Assembly (NCBI GenBank): GCA_002389905.1
Contig: DGRE01000041.1
Coordinates: 62,001 to 126,000 of the forward strand
Direction: 5' to 3'
Source of the DNA: Hungatella sp. UBA4396
GTDB taxonomy: Bacteria > Bacillota > Clostridia > Lachnospirales > Lachnospiraceae
Length of the DNA stretch: 64,000 nt
How positions within the stretch are numbered: position 1 is the stretch's first letter; every line of letters starts with the position of its first letter. The translations under genes were made by a program, and so were the position numbers. Of this stretch, positions 50,719 through 58,696 are shown in pieces. The notes below the pieces were generated by a model, which did not search any database, was not told where the DNA came from, and was given only the letters and a program-made list of their open reading frames with translations.

Positions 50719-51612
50719 ATGAATATAAATAGATTTTATCCTATGGATTTTCATATGCATTCTTGCTACAGCGAAGATGGTGAGTACACGCCTTCCGCCC
50801 TCATTCAAATGTACATTGATGCAGGCATTACCGCAATGGCTATAACAGACCATAACTGTGTAAAAGGGGCCAAAGAAGCAATCAAAGTCAAGGGAGAAAT
50901 TGAAAAAGCAAATAGTGCCCGTATTTTCTATTATCCGGCTATAGAAATTGACTGTACCTTTCAAGGTGTGAATTTTCATGTCCTTGGCTATGATATTGAT
51001 CCCGAAAGTCCGGATTTTGAGGCTATTGAACAAAATGTGAGAAGACAGTGTGTTCATTCTTCAAAAGAACGGCTCCGGCTGATCAATCAAATGGGCTTTG
51101 ACCTCACTGATGGGGAACTTAACACGGTAACTGCCGGAGGATATTGGAGCGAGAATTGGACAGGAGAGATTTTTGCTGAGGTCCTGCTGAAAAGCAATAA
51201 ATATCTTGAAAGCGATCTTTTGCGCCCTTACAGGGAAGGCGGTAATCGAAGTGATAATCCCTATGTCAACTTTTATTGGGACTATTGTTCACAGGGGAAG
51301 CCCTGTTACGTTCCAATGAGTTTTCCTGATATGAGAGATGTCATTGACGTGATACACCGAAGCGGGGGTAAAGCTGTGTTAGCCCATCCGGGTGCAAACC
51401 TGAAAGGAAATTTTGATATGACAGATCAATTAATTCCGTTGGGGTTTGATGGAATTGAGGCTTACAGCAGTTATCACTCACCTGAAACGGCTCGGTGGTT
51501 TTCAGACAAGGCCAGGCAATTTGATTTGTTTGTCACATGCGGAAGTGATTTTCATGGAAAAACGAAACCAATGGTTAAGCTGGGTTACTGCGGCTTGTCA
51601 GACATTACTTAG
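50719..51612 (+). CDS. PHP-domain phosphoesterase-like protein
   Basis: 297-aa protein. Metal-binding PHP motifs are visible: PMDFHMHSCYSEDGEYTP, MAITDHNCVKGAKEA, IEIDCTFQGVNFHVLGY, KAVLAHPGANLKGN and CGSDFHGKTKP. Relatives include 3',5'-nucleoside bisphosphate phosphatases. AGAGGAGG precedes the ATG. It is co-transcribed with a ROK regulator and an MFS permease, so a phosphorylated sugar-like or nucleotide-like ligand is possible, but the substrate is unknown. Confidence 0.88.
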   Translation: MNINRFYPMDFHMHSCYSEDGEYTPSALIQMYIDAGITAMAITDHNCVKGAKEAIKVKGEIEKANSARIFYYPAIEIDCTFQGVNFHVLGYDIDPESPDFEAIEQNVRRQCVHSSKERLRLINQMGFDLTDGELNTVTAGGYWSENWTGEIFAEVLLKSNKYLESDLLRPYREGGNRSDNPYVNFYWDYCSQGKPCYVPMSFPDMRDVIDVIHRSGGKAVLAHPGANLKGNFDMTDQLIPLGFDGIEAYSSYHSPETARWFSDKARQFDLFVTCGSDFHGKTKPMVKLGYCGLSDIT

Positions 51613-51633
51613 ATTTAAAGGCAGGTGATTTTT

Positions 51634-52644
51634 ATGGGTATTAACATGCTGGACATGAAACAAAGCAATGCGCAGACTGTTCTTTGGACGCTGTGTTCCT
51701 GCAAGACTTCAACAGTAAAGGATCTGGCCCAATTAACAGGACTTAGTTATGCAACAGTGGGAAACATATTAAATGATTTTGTGGATAGCGGAGAAGTAAT
51801 GCTTGGGGAAATGCTTTCTGCCACCGGCGGAAGGCCGTCACAATTTTACACGTTCAATGCGGAACACGCCCATGTGCTTGCGTTGTCAGCCAGGACACGG
51901 GAGGGAAAACATATGATTCGTGCCTGCCTGGGGAATTTATACGGTGAGGTAATATGGCAGGCGGAGCAATCCTTTGAAGATATTCAGCTTATGAGCTTTG
52001 AACATATGATTGATTCGGCTCTGTATCCTTATCCAACTGTCAGTATTTTGTCCTTTTCCCTGCCTGGTGTAGAACAGGATGGAGTGATTATAACTAATGA
52101 TTATGCCATGCTGCGGGGAGTTTCTTTTACAAAGCATTTTCAGGAGAAATATCGTTTGCCAGTAATCATAGAAAACGATGTTAATGCGGCGGTATCTGGA
52201 TATGGAAAAAATGCAGAAACCGATTCTGTCATTGTAGGAATTTATTTTCCGAAATATTTCGGCCCTGGCGCAGGTATCATCATTGACGGCAAAGTCTTAA
52301 AAGGAGCTTGTGGATTTGCAGGGGAAGTATCTCTGTCCCCCCTTGGTATTGACTGGCTTTCCATGGACTATGAAAAGCCCCGGGAAGTGGGGCTTGCCAT
52401 ATCCAGACTCATAAGTGTGTTCTGCGGTATTATTAACCCGGAGCATGTGGTATTGTACGGTGATTTCTTTACGGAATCTGTAAAGGAAACGATTAGGGAG
52501 GAAATTTCTACAGAAACTTTGCGCAATGTTTTCCCAACCATTATTTATCAAGATGATTTGGATTTTGATATTATTACCGGATTGATTACACAGGCGGTAT
52601 CCGCCTATCAGTTGGGGTTGAAAGGACAGAATCAGCGGCCTTAA
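51634..52644 (+). CDS. ROK-family transcriptional regulator
   Basis: 336-aa NagC/XylR-like regulator. The N-terminal winged helix has KQSNAQTVLWTLCSCKTSTVK and LSYATVGNILNDFVDSGEV; the ROK sugar-binding domain has ENDVNAAVSGYG and the Gly-rich GPGAGIIIDGKVLKGACGFAGE. The zinc-binding Cys cluster normal in ROK kinases (CxCGxxGC) is not evident, so it is likely a pure regulator. ATG 51634 has GCAGGTG upstream. It lies between the PHP and MFS genes, and a matching palindrome is at 50621-50663. Confidence 0.88.
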   Translation: MGINMLDMKQSNAQTVLWTLCSCKTSTVKDLAQLTGLSYATVGNILNDFVDSGEVMLGEMLSATGGRPSQFYTFNAEHAHVLALSARTREGKHMIRACLGNLYGEVIWQAEQSFEDIQLMSFEHMIDSALYPYPTVSILSFSLPGVEQDGVIITNDYAMLRGVSFTKHFQEKYRLPVIIENDVNAAVSGYGKNAETDSVIVGIYFPKYFGPGAGIIIDGKVLKGACGFAGEVSLSPLGIDWLSMDYEKPREVGLAISRLISVFCGIINPEHVVLYGDFFTESVKETIREEISTETLRNVFPTIIYQDDLDFDIITGLITQAVSAYQLGLKGQNQRP

Positions 52645-52680
52645 TAATAATTTTTTCAGTATATAATAAGGAGACTTTAT

Positions 52681-53871
52681 ATGGTTTTTTTGGCATTGAT
52701 CTATCTGGCATTTATTAGTTTAGGGCTTCCCGACTCCTTGCTTGGTTCCTCATGGCCTTTGATGTATGGGGACTATGGGGTTCCGGTGGGAAATGCGGGG
52801 TTTATTTCTATTATTATATCCACCGGCACAATTATTTCCAGCCTTTTTTCACACCGGGTAATCAGACGGTTTGGTACAGGCAGGGTGACTGTTGTCAGCG
52901 TTACCTTTACAGCCATTGCGCTGTTGGGATTTTCTTTATCTCCATCCTTTATGTGGCTGCTGGCATGTGCCATACCGCTGGGCATTGGCGCGGGGGCCGT
53001 GGATTCGGGGTTAAATGAATTCGTTGCGGAGCATTACGAAGCAAAGCATATGAACTGGCTGCATTGTTCATGGGGAATCGGAGCCATGCTGGGGCCGATT
53101 CTGATATCAGCTTTAACCCAGTCCAGCTTTAGTTGGCGAAGCGGATATAAGAGCATATCTGTCATTCAGTTTATTTTAGTTGCACTGTTGTTATTTTCCC
53201 TTCAAATGTGGCGTAAATTTGAAAATTCAGGTTTAGAGGCCCAGGAGGTTGAGAAACAGGCAAAGAGTAAAACCCAAGGGGTGTTCGCGCCTCTGCGGGC
53301 AAAGGGTGCTATTTTTGCCATGCTGACCTTTTTCCTGTACACGTCGGTTGAAAACTCCATGATGCTTTGGGGAGCCAGTTATTTGGTAAATATAAAGGAT
53401 ATCAGGCCGGAGAGTGCGGCAGGCTGGGTATCACTGTTTTTCCTGGGGATTACGGCTGGACGTGCGCTGAGCGGTTTCATTTCCATGAAACTGAGTAACG
53501 AAGCTCTCATTCGTATTGGCAGTATTCTCTTAATTGCGGGGCTGATTATTATGCTGCTGCCTCTGCCTGCTTCGTTTACGATGATAGGATTTATTATTGT
53601 GGGACTGGGGCTTGCGCCGGTTTTTCCATGTATGCTGCATCAAACACCTGTCTATTTTAAGAAGGAAAATGCACAGGCAGCCATGGGACTGCAGATGGCC
53701 TTTGCTTATTGCGGCACCACATTGATGCCTCCTCTGTTCGGTCAGATTTTTGCACACGTTTCATTCTCGCTGATGCCTTACCTGCTTCTGATCAGTGGCA
53801 TAGGAATGTTTGCCTGTACGGCACGTCTTACTATGAGAGCAAAAAAAGGGTTCTCTGTTCAGGAACTGTAA
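52681..53871 (+). CDS. MFS transporter
   Basis: 396-aa major facilitator with 12 helices. The start lies within the first helix (FLALIYLAFISLGLPDSLLG), and FSHRVIRRFGTGRVTVVSV, GIGAGAVDSGLNEFVAEHY and WLHCSWGIGAMLGPILISAL are typical of the fucose/glucose permease (FHS)-like group. AAGGAGACT precedes the ATG. A sugar-like substrate fits the ROK regulator and the PHP phosphoesterase of the same operon. Confidence 0.9.
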   Translation: MVFLALIYLAFISLGLPDSLLGSSWPLMYGDYGVPVGNAGFISIIISTGTIISSLFSHRVIRRFGTGRVTVVSVTFTAIALLGFSLSPSFMWLLACAIPLGIGAGAVDSGLNEFVAEHYEAKHMNWLHCSWGIGAMLGPILISALTQSSFSWRSGYKSISVIQFILVALLLFSLQMWRKFENSGLEAQEVEKQAKSKTQGVFAPLRAKGAIFAMLTFFLYTSVENSMMLWGASYLVNIKDIRPESAAGWVSLFFLGITAGRALSGFISMKLSNEALIRIGSILLIAGLIIMLLPLPASFTMIGFIIVGLGLAPVFPCMLHQTPVYFKKENAQAAMGLQMAFAYCGTTLMPPLFGQIFAHVSFSLMPYLLLISGIGMFACTARLTMRAKKGFSVQEL

Positions 53872-53919
53872 GGCAAAGGCTGTCATTCTTTATCATTCAA
53901 CTAAATTAATCAGAAACCC

Positions 53920-53967
53920 AACAGACCGTCATTTTCAAGTTTTTGAAGATGAGCGGTCTGTTTTTAT
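53920..53967 (+). terminator. Rho-independent terminator of the PHP-ROK-MFS operon
   Basis: ACAGACCG (53921-53928) and CGGTCTGT (53954-53961), with an inner TTTTCAAG…TTGAAGA stem and a TTTTTATTTTT tail. Confidence 0.88.
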
Positions 53968-54087
53968 TTTTAAATTCAATACTATATTTTTCCTCTTTTA
54001 TTTGCTATAATGAATCGGATTAGATTGTGAAGTACATAGGTAAACGAAGAATATTAAAAAATAAAATAAACAGGGGAATTTTGTTAT

Positions 54088-54630
54088 ATGAACAGTCATA
54101 AACCGATTCATGCAGTGATACCAGGCTTTGGGCAAAGGAGTTTAAAAACTGCTTTAGCGACCGCAATACTTGCCCTTATGTACCTTCCCTTCAGGGGAAA
54201 TCCTACATTTGCCTGTATTGGAGTTATATTTGGAATGGGAAACGGCATGGAGGATTCTAAAAAGAGCGGCGGGAACAGGCTTGTGGGAACAATTATCGGC
54301 GGCCTTTTGGGGATAGGTATATTTTGGATAGAACACTGGATCGCTCCTAAGGGAGATTATTATCTGAGAGTTGTACTGATCTTTTTCGGGGTAATCCTTT
54401 TGGTATGCTTATCAGTTGTCTTTAAGTGGCCGGGTGCGGTTCAGCCCGGAGGAGTGGTGCTTTGTATAATCCTGTTCAATACTCCGGCAGATCATATTGA
54501 CTATGCTTTCCACAGAATGCTTGATACTGCTATAGGTGTTATCTTTGCAATAACAGTCAATGCACTTTTTACAAGGGAAAGAGTTGACAAATGGCTTAAA
54601 AGAGAAATTGCGGCGGAAAAAATGGAATAA
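54088..54630 (+). CDS. FUSC/aromatic-acid-exporter-like membrane protein
   Basis: 180-aa protein containing only the N-terminal membrane domain of the aromatic acid exporter group (ArAE_1/DUF939). Helices include LKTALATAILALMYLPFRGN and IGVIFGMGNGMEDS, then GNRLVGTIIGGLLGIGIFWIE and HRMLDTAIGVIFAITVNALF. The long cytoplasmic tail of larger relatives is absent, which is common in clostridia. Monocistronic; function in metabolite export is inferred from the family. Confidence 0.83.
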   Translation: MNSHKPIHAVIPGFGQRSLKTALATAILALMYLPFRGNPTFACIGVIFGMGNGMEDSKKSGGNRLVGTIIGGLLGIGIFWIEHWIAPKGDYYLRVVLIFFGVILLVCLSVVFKWPGAVQPGGVVLCIILFNTPADHIDYAFHRMLDTAIGVIFAITVNALFTRERVDKWLKREIAAEKME

Positions 54631-54705
54631 GATTCATATTTTTGAAAGGGCTTTTATCTGGTGCATGAAAGTCCTTTTGATTTTTCCCCTTCACTGGGTA
54701 ATCCC

Positions 54706-54764
54706 GTTATAACAATATAATTTCAAGTTATACGAAAGATTCTTTATTTGTATTATTGTTATAC
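54706..54764 (+). promoter_or_regulatory. Three GTTATA(A)C motifs before the hydro-lyase operon
   Basis: GTTATAAC (54706-54713), GTTATAC (54727-54733) and GTTATAC (54758-54764). TATAACAATA (54708) and TATTGTTATA (54754) also form an inverted pair. The layout suits a LysR-type or similar activator, but no regulator gene is adjacent. Confidence 0.4.
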
Positions 54765-54816
54765 CAGCGGATGTGATAAAATGTGGCATATAACCATGAA
54801 TTGAGGAGAGGTAAAG

Positions 54817-55308
54817 ATGAGTCAAGGTAAAATCTATAAATTTGAGAATGATTTAGATACAGACCAGATTATTGGTTCACAGTATTTGTTATTGCCCAGC
54901 ATTGATGAAATGAAAAACCATGCTTTTGAATCACTTGATGCAGCCTTTGCAGAAAAGGTCCGCCCTGGTGATTATGTTGTAGGAGGTGAAAACTTTGGCT
55001 GCGGATCCTCCAGGGAACAGGCTCCTGCCGTGCTAAAGGCCCTGGGAGTGAAAGCAGTGATTGCAAAGTCTTTTGCCCGTATTTTTTACAGAAATGCCAT
55101 TAACATCGGACTTCCGGCCATTGTCTGTAAGGAACTGCCGGATCATGTTTCCGCCGGTGATCTCATGGAACTGAAATTAAGTGATGGTGTGGCCGTGGTG
55201 GGAGATCAGGAATACTCCTGCACAAAATTGCCTGAATATATGCAGAATATTTTAAATAAAGGCGGTTTGATTTCATTTCTGAACGAAGAGGAAAAGGAGG
55301 AAAACTAA
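54817..55308 (+). CDS. Aconitase-superfamily hydro-lyase, small subunit (LeuD/DmdB-like), pair 1
   Basis: 163-aa swivelling domain. The family motif NFGCGSSREQAP and IAKSFARIFYRNAINIGLPA are intact. The specificity loop reads DQIIGSQYLLLPS, unlike the YLKT loops of ordinary isopropylmalate isomerases, so substrate may differ. AGGAGAGG precedes the start. Two bases after the stop begins its large subunit. Candidate reactions include dehydration/isomerization of isopropylmalate, homocitrate, 2,3-dimethylmalate or another substituted malate. Confidence 0.88.
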   Translation: MSQGKIYKFENDLDTDQIIGSQYLLLPSIDEMKNHAFESLDAAFAEKVRPGDYVVGGENFGCGSSREQAPAVLKALGVKAVIAKSFARIFYRNAINIGLPAIVCKELPDHVSAGDLMELKLSDGVAVVGDQEYSCTKLPEYMQNILNKGGLISFLNEEEKEEN

Positions 55309-55310
55309 TT

Positions 55311-56555
55311 ATGGGAATGACAGTTGCAGAAAAGATCATTGCAGATGCAGCAGGAGTTTCATTTGTAAAGCCCGGAGATATCCATACCGTGAAGCTTGAC
55401 CGGATGATGAGTAATGATGGAACCACCCATCTGACCATAGATATGTATTATAATAAATTGAAAAATCCCAGGATTGCGGATGTGAAAAAGCTGGTTTTTA
55501 TTGTGGATCACAATGTGCCTGCAGACAGTCCGAAAACAGCCGCTTCCCAAAAGAAGATGAGGGATTTTGCAAAGCAGCATCAAATCGATTTCTGGGAAGG
55601 AAAGGGTGTCTGCCATCAGATCATGATGGAAAACTATGTGAATCCAGGCGAGTTGATTTTCGGTGCGGACAGCCATACCTGTTCTTATGGCGCATTGGGA
55701 GCTTTTGGTACCGGTGTGGGCTGTACAGACTTTTTATATGGAATGGTAACGGGCACCTCATGGGTACTGGTTCCTGAAACCATTAAATTTAATCTGACTG
55801 GTTCCCTGCCTGAGGGCGTTTATGCCAGAGATTTAATGCTGTCCATTATCGGTGAAGTAGGCGCTAATGGATGCAATTATCAGGTGATGGAATTTACCGG
55901 CGAAGGTGCAAAGTCTTTAAATATCAATGAGCGTATGGTGCTTTGTAATCTTGCGGTGGAAGCAGGAGCAAAAACTGCTATATTTGAACCGGATGAGGTT
56001 GCCCTTGCTTATTTAAAAGAGCGGGGAAGAGAAGCGAAAAAGCTGTTTTTCAGTGATAAAGATGCCAATTATGTGAAGGAATATACCTTTGATTTATCAA
56101 AGATAAAGCCGGTGGTTGCAAGACCTGATTTCGTCGATGATGTTGTGGTTGTCGAGGCGGCAAAGGGCGTAAAAATTGATGAAGCCTTCCTGGGCTCCTG
56201 CAATAACGGACGGATTGATGATTTACGGGTCGGTGCTCAGATTATCAAGGGCAAAAAGGTGGCGGACCATGTCAGGTTTTTAGTTGTTCCTGCCAGCAAT
56301 GAAGTGTACCAGCAGGCCATGGATGAAGGGCTGATCCAGACATTTATGGAGGCTGGTGCCATTGTGATGAACAGTAACTGCAGCGTATGCTGGGGAAGCT
56401 GTCAGGGAGTTATCGGAGAAAATGAAGTGTTAATCAGTACCGGAACCAGGAACTTTAAAGGCAGAGCCGGACACCCAAGTTCCAAAGTTTATCTGGGGTC
56501 TGCAGCTACGGTAACTGCCTCTGCGATTGCGGGATACATTACAGAAAACACGTAA
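55311..56555 (+). CDS. Aconitase-superfamily hydro-lyase, large subunit, pair 1
   Basis: 414-aa [4Fe-4S] catalytic subunit. Family motifs: FIVDHNVPADSPKTA, GVCHQIMMENYVNPGELIFGADSHTCSYGALGAFGTGVG. Cluster Cys are in FLGSCNNGR (Asn replaces the usual Thr) and in MNSNCSVCWGSCQGV (departing from PGCGxCxG). All three ligand positions remain. The changes flank the substrate pocket, suggesting altered specificity. The ribosome site AAAGGAGG lies 10 bases before the ATG at 55311. Confidence 0.88.
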   Translation: MGMTVAEKIIADAAGVSFVKPGDIHTVKLDRMMSNDGTTHLTIDMYYNKLKNPRIADVKKLVFIVDHNVPADSPKTAASQKKMRDFAKQHQIDFWEGKGVCHQIMMENYVNPGELIFGADSHTCSYGALGAFGTGVGCTDFLYGMVTGTSWVLVPETIKFNLTGSLPEGVYARDLMLSIIGEVGANGCNYQVMEFTGEGAKSLNINERMVLCNLAVEAGAKTAIFEPDEVALAYLKERGREAKKLFFSDKDANYVKEYTFDLSKIKPVVARPDFVDDVVVVEAAKGVKIDEAFLGSCNNGRIDDLRVGAQIIKGKKVADHVRFLVVPASNEVYQQAMDEGLIQTFMEAGAIVMNSNCSVCWGSCQGVIGENEVLISTGTRNFKGRAGHPSSKVYLGSAATVTASAIAGYITENT

Positions 56556-56569
56556 ATGAGAGGGTAAGT

Positions 56570-57061
56570 ATGGATGCAATAAAAGGAAGAATCTGGACTT
56601 TAGGAAATGATATTGATACGGATATTATTATACCTACGGAATATCTGGCGTTAAAAACCATTGAAGAAATGAAGAAATATGCGTTTTCACCACTGCGGAC
56701 AGACCTGGCGGCAGAGATACAGCCGGGAGATGTGATTGTGGCCGGTAAAAACTTTGGCTGCGGCTCCTCCAGGGAGCAGGCCCCTGAAATCATCAAAGCC
56801 CTGGGAGTCTCCTGTGTCATTGCAAAGTCTTTTGCAAGAATATTTTACCGGAATTCCATTAACAATGGACTTCTGCTGATTGAACAGCCGGACCTTTATG
56901 ACCATGTTCAGGAGGGAGATCAGCTTACCATTTATAAAAACGAAAAGATTGAATACAAAGGAAATTCGTACCCCATTACAGCTTTACCCGATAATTTATT
57001 GGAAATTATAGAGGCAGGCGGCCTTGTAAAGGCTATGAGAAAGAAAAATGGACTGGAGTAA
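56570..57061 (+). CDS. Aconitase-superfamily hydro-lyase, small subunit, pair 2
   Basis: 163 aa, the same length as the small subunit of pair 1. NFGCGSSREQAPEIIKALG and IAKSFARIFYRNSINNGLLL are conserved. The specificity loop is DIIIPTEYLALKT, different from the YLLLPS of pair 1. It starts 15 bases after the first large subunit and precedes the second large subunit by 7 bases. The presence of two heterodimers in one operon suggests two successive or parallel hydro-lyase steps. Confidence 0.88.
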   Translation: MDAIKGRIWTLGNDIDTDIIIPTEYLALKTIEEMKKYAFSPLRTDLAAEIQPGDVIVAGKNFGCGSSREQAPEIIKALGVSCVIAKSFARIFYRNSINNGLLLIEQPDLYDHVQEGDQLTIYKNEKIEYKGNSYPITALPDNLLEIIEAGGLVKAMRKKNGLE

Positions 57062-57068
57062 GGGAAAT

Positions 57069-58310
57069 ATGGGATTAACAGCAATTGAAAAGATTATAAA
57101 ACATAATGTAAAGAAAGAGTCGGTAAAAGCCGGTGACATTGTTACCGTTTCTGTAGACCGGGTCATGATTCATGATATCTTTATTCCGTTTGTAGCCAGT
57201 AAATTTGAAGAAATGGGATTTAAAAAGCTATGGGACCCGGATAAGGTGGTGCTGATTTACGATCACCTGGTTCCTGCAAGCCAGTTGGACGATGTTCGCC
57301 ATTTTAAGATCGGAGATCAGTTTGCGGCAAAATACGGTATGAAAAATGTCCATAGAAGCGACGGAATCTGCCATCAGTTGATGACAGAAGCCTTTTATGT
57401 GAAGCCCGGTGACGTGGTATTTGGTACGGACAGCCATACCACGACTTATGGCTGCATCGGAGCATTTTCTTCCGGGATCGGATATACGGAGATGGCCAGC
57501 ATTTTAGGCACCGGAAACATGTGGGTAAAGGTTCCGGAAACCATTAAGGTTGAGATTAACGGAACATTACCGGAAGGCGTTATGTCCAAGGATATTATAC
57601 TTACTTTGATTGGAGATATCGGTGCTGACGGTGCTTCTTACTGCGCGCTGGAGTTTACAGGGGATACCATTTCCCAGATGTCTGTAGCCAGTCGCATGGC
57701 TATGGCTAACATGGCGGTGGAAGCAGGTGCAAAATGTGCGGTATTTACACCTGATGAAAAAACAGAGGAATATTGCCAGATTGAGCTGGATGAATTCCAG
57801 AGGTCTATTTATGGGGGTGAGGATGCAGAATATAAGAGAGTGATTACATATGATGCGGCGGATTTTGTTCCGGTTATGGCATGTCCCTCATCGGTTGATC
57901 TCATCAAGCCTGTTTCAGAATTAAAGGATATCTCCATTGATCAGGTGTTTATTGGTTCCTGTACCAATGGGCGGTTAGAGGATTTGATGGCTGCGGCAGA
58001 GGTTTTAAAAGGACATAAAGTGGCGGAATACGTGAAACTGATTGTCACTCCGGCCAGCAGGAAAATATATCAGCAGGCTTTGGAAAATGGAACCTTGTCT
58101 GTATTATCGGAAGCAGGGGCTATTATCACCCATCCGGGATGCGGGCTGTGCTGCGGCAGAACCGGAGGCATCTTAAGCGACGGAGAGCGTGTGGTTGCCA
58201 CCAATAACAGGAATTTCCTTGGAAGAATGGGAACATCTAAGGTTGAGATATACCTTGCTTCACCGGTAAGTGCTGCCAAGTGTGCGGTGGCGGGGAAGAT
58301 TGTGTTGTAA
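57069..58310 (+). CDS. Aconitase-superfamily hydro-lyase, large subunit, pair 2
   Basis: 413-aa catalytic subunit. It has IYDHLVPASQLDDVRHF, GICHQLMTEAFYVKPGDVVFGTDSHTTTYG-type sequence, the standard cluster motif FIGSCTNGRLEDL and a second Cys pair in HPGCGLCCGRTGGIL. Cluster binding is thus canonical here, unlike pair 1. ATG 57069 has AAGGG upstream; the in-frame ATG at 57048 overlaps the small subunit. A terminator follows, closing a four-gene operon that lacks leuA/leuB-type genes, so leucine synthesis is not implied. Confidence 0.88.
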   Translation: MGLTAIEKIIKHNVKKESVKAGDIVTVSVDRVMIHDIFIPFVASKFEEMGFKKLWDPDKVVLIYDHLVPASQLDDVRHFKIGDQFAAKYGMKNVHRSDGICHQLMTEAFYVKPGDVVFGTDSHTTTYGCIGAFSSGIGYTEMASILGTGNMWVKVPETIKVEINGTLPEGVMSKDIILTLIGDIGADGASYCALEFTGDTISQMSVASRMAMANMAVEAGAKCAVFTPDEKTEEYCQIELDEFQRSIYGGEDAEYKRVITYDAADFVPVMACPSSVDLIKPVSELKDISIDQVFIGSCTNGRLEDLMAAAEVLKGHKVAEYVKLIVTPASRKIYQQALENGTLSVLSEAGAIITHPGCGLCCGRTGGILSDGERVVATNNRNFLGRMGTSKVEIYLASPVSAAKCAVAGKIVL

Positions 58311-58331
58311 AATAGGATTGGTTCATTATTA

Positions 58332-58373
58332 AGATACTGTGGAGGGTTAAAAAACACCTTCACAGTATTTTTC
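58332..58373 (+). terminator. Terminator of the hydro-lyase operon
   Basis: ATACTGTG / CACAGTAT, with a weaker inner stem GAGGGT…ACCTT, followed by TTTTTC. Confidence 0.85.
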
Positions 58374-58465
58374 ATTTAAGCGGATCCTTGTGAAATGTAT
58401 AATTCATTTAAAAATAAAATGATTTTATGTATGTAAAGGAATGCATGCAAAGGGCGGGTAAATAA

Positions 58466-58494
58466 TTGACGAGTAAATGTTCCAATGTTATAAT
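58466..58494 (+). promoter_or_regulatory. Sigma-A promoter of the hydrogenase gene
   Basis: TTGACG (58466-58471), 17 bases, perfect TATAAT (58489-58494). Confidence 0.75.
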
Positions 58495-58696
58495 TTAATT
58501 CAATAAACAGATAATCAAATCTGTTTTAGAAATGTACTCATGAAAAAACATATGACAGAAAAGAAGGTTTGTATCAGGAAATGCGGTGAATGGTGCAAAT
58601 CACTGACGGAAGCTGTTACACACAGCAAAATAGAATAAGGGTCAATGTATCAATATACAGGTCAATTTATTGATTCTACAAATGTGGAGGGAAAAA

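Larger units (their letters stand above)
58311..58696. other. Intergenic region before the hydrogenase gene
   Basis: 386 bases. It holds the terminator of the hydro-lyase operon (58332-58373), then a strong promoter (58466-58494) with a leader of about 195 bases before the hydrogenase. No gene is recognised. Confidence 0.7.

Noticed and set aside
54817..58310. Leucine biosynthesis leuCD
   Set aside because: Two non-identical pairs, altered motifs and specificity loops, and no leuA/leuB neighbours.
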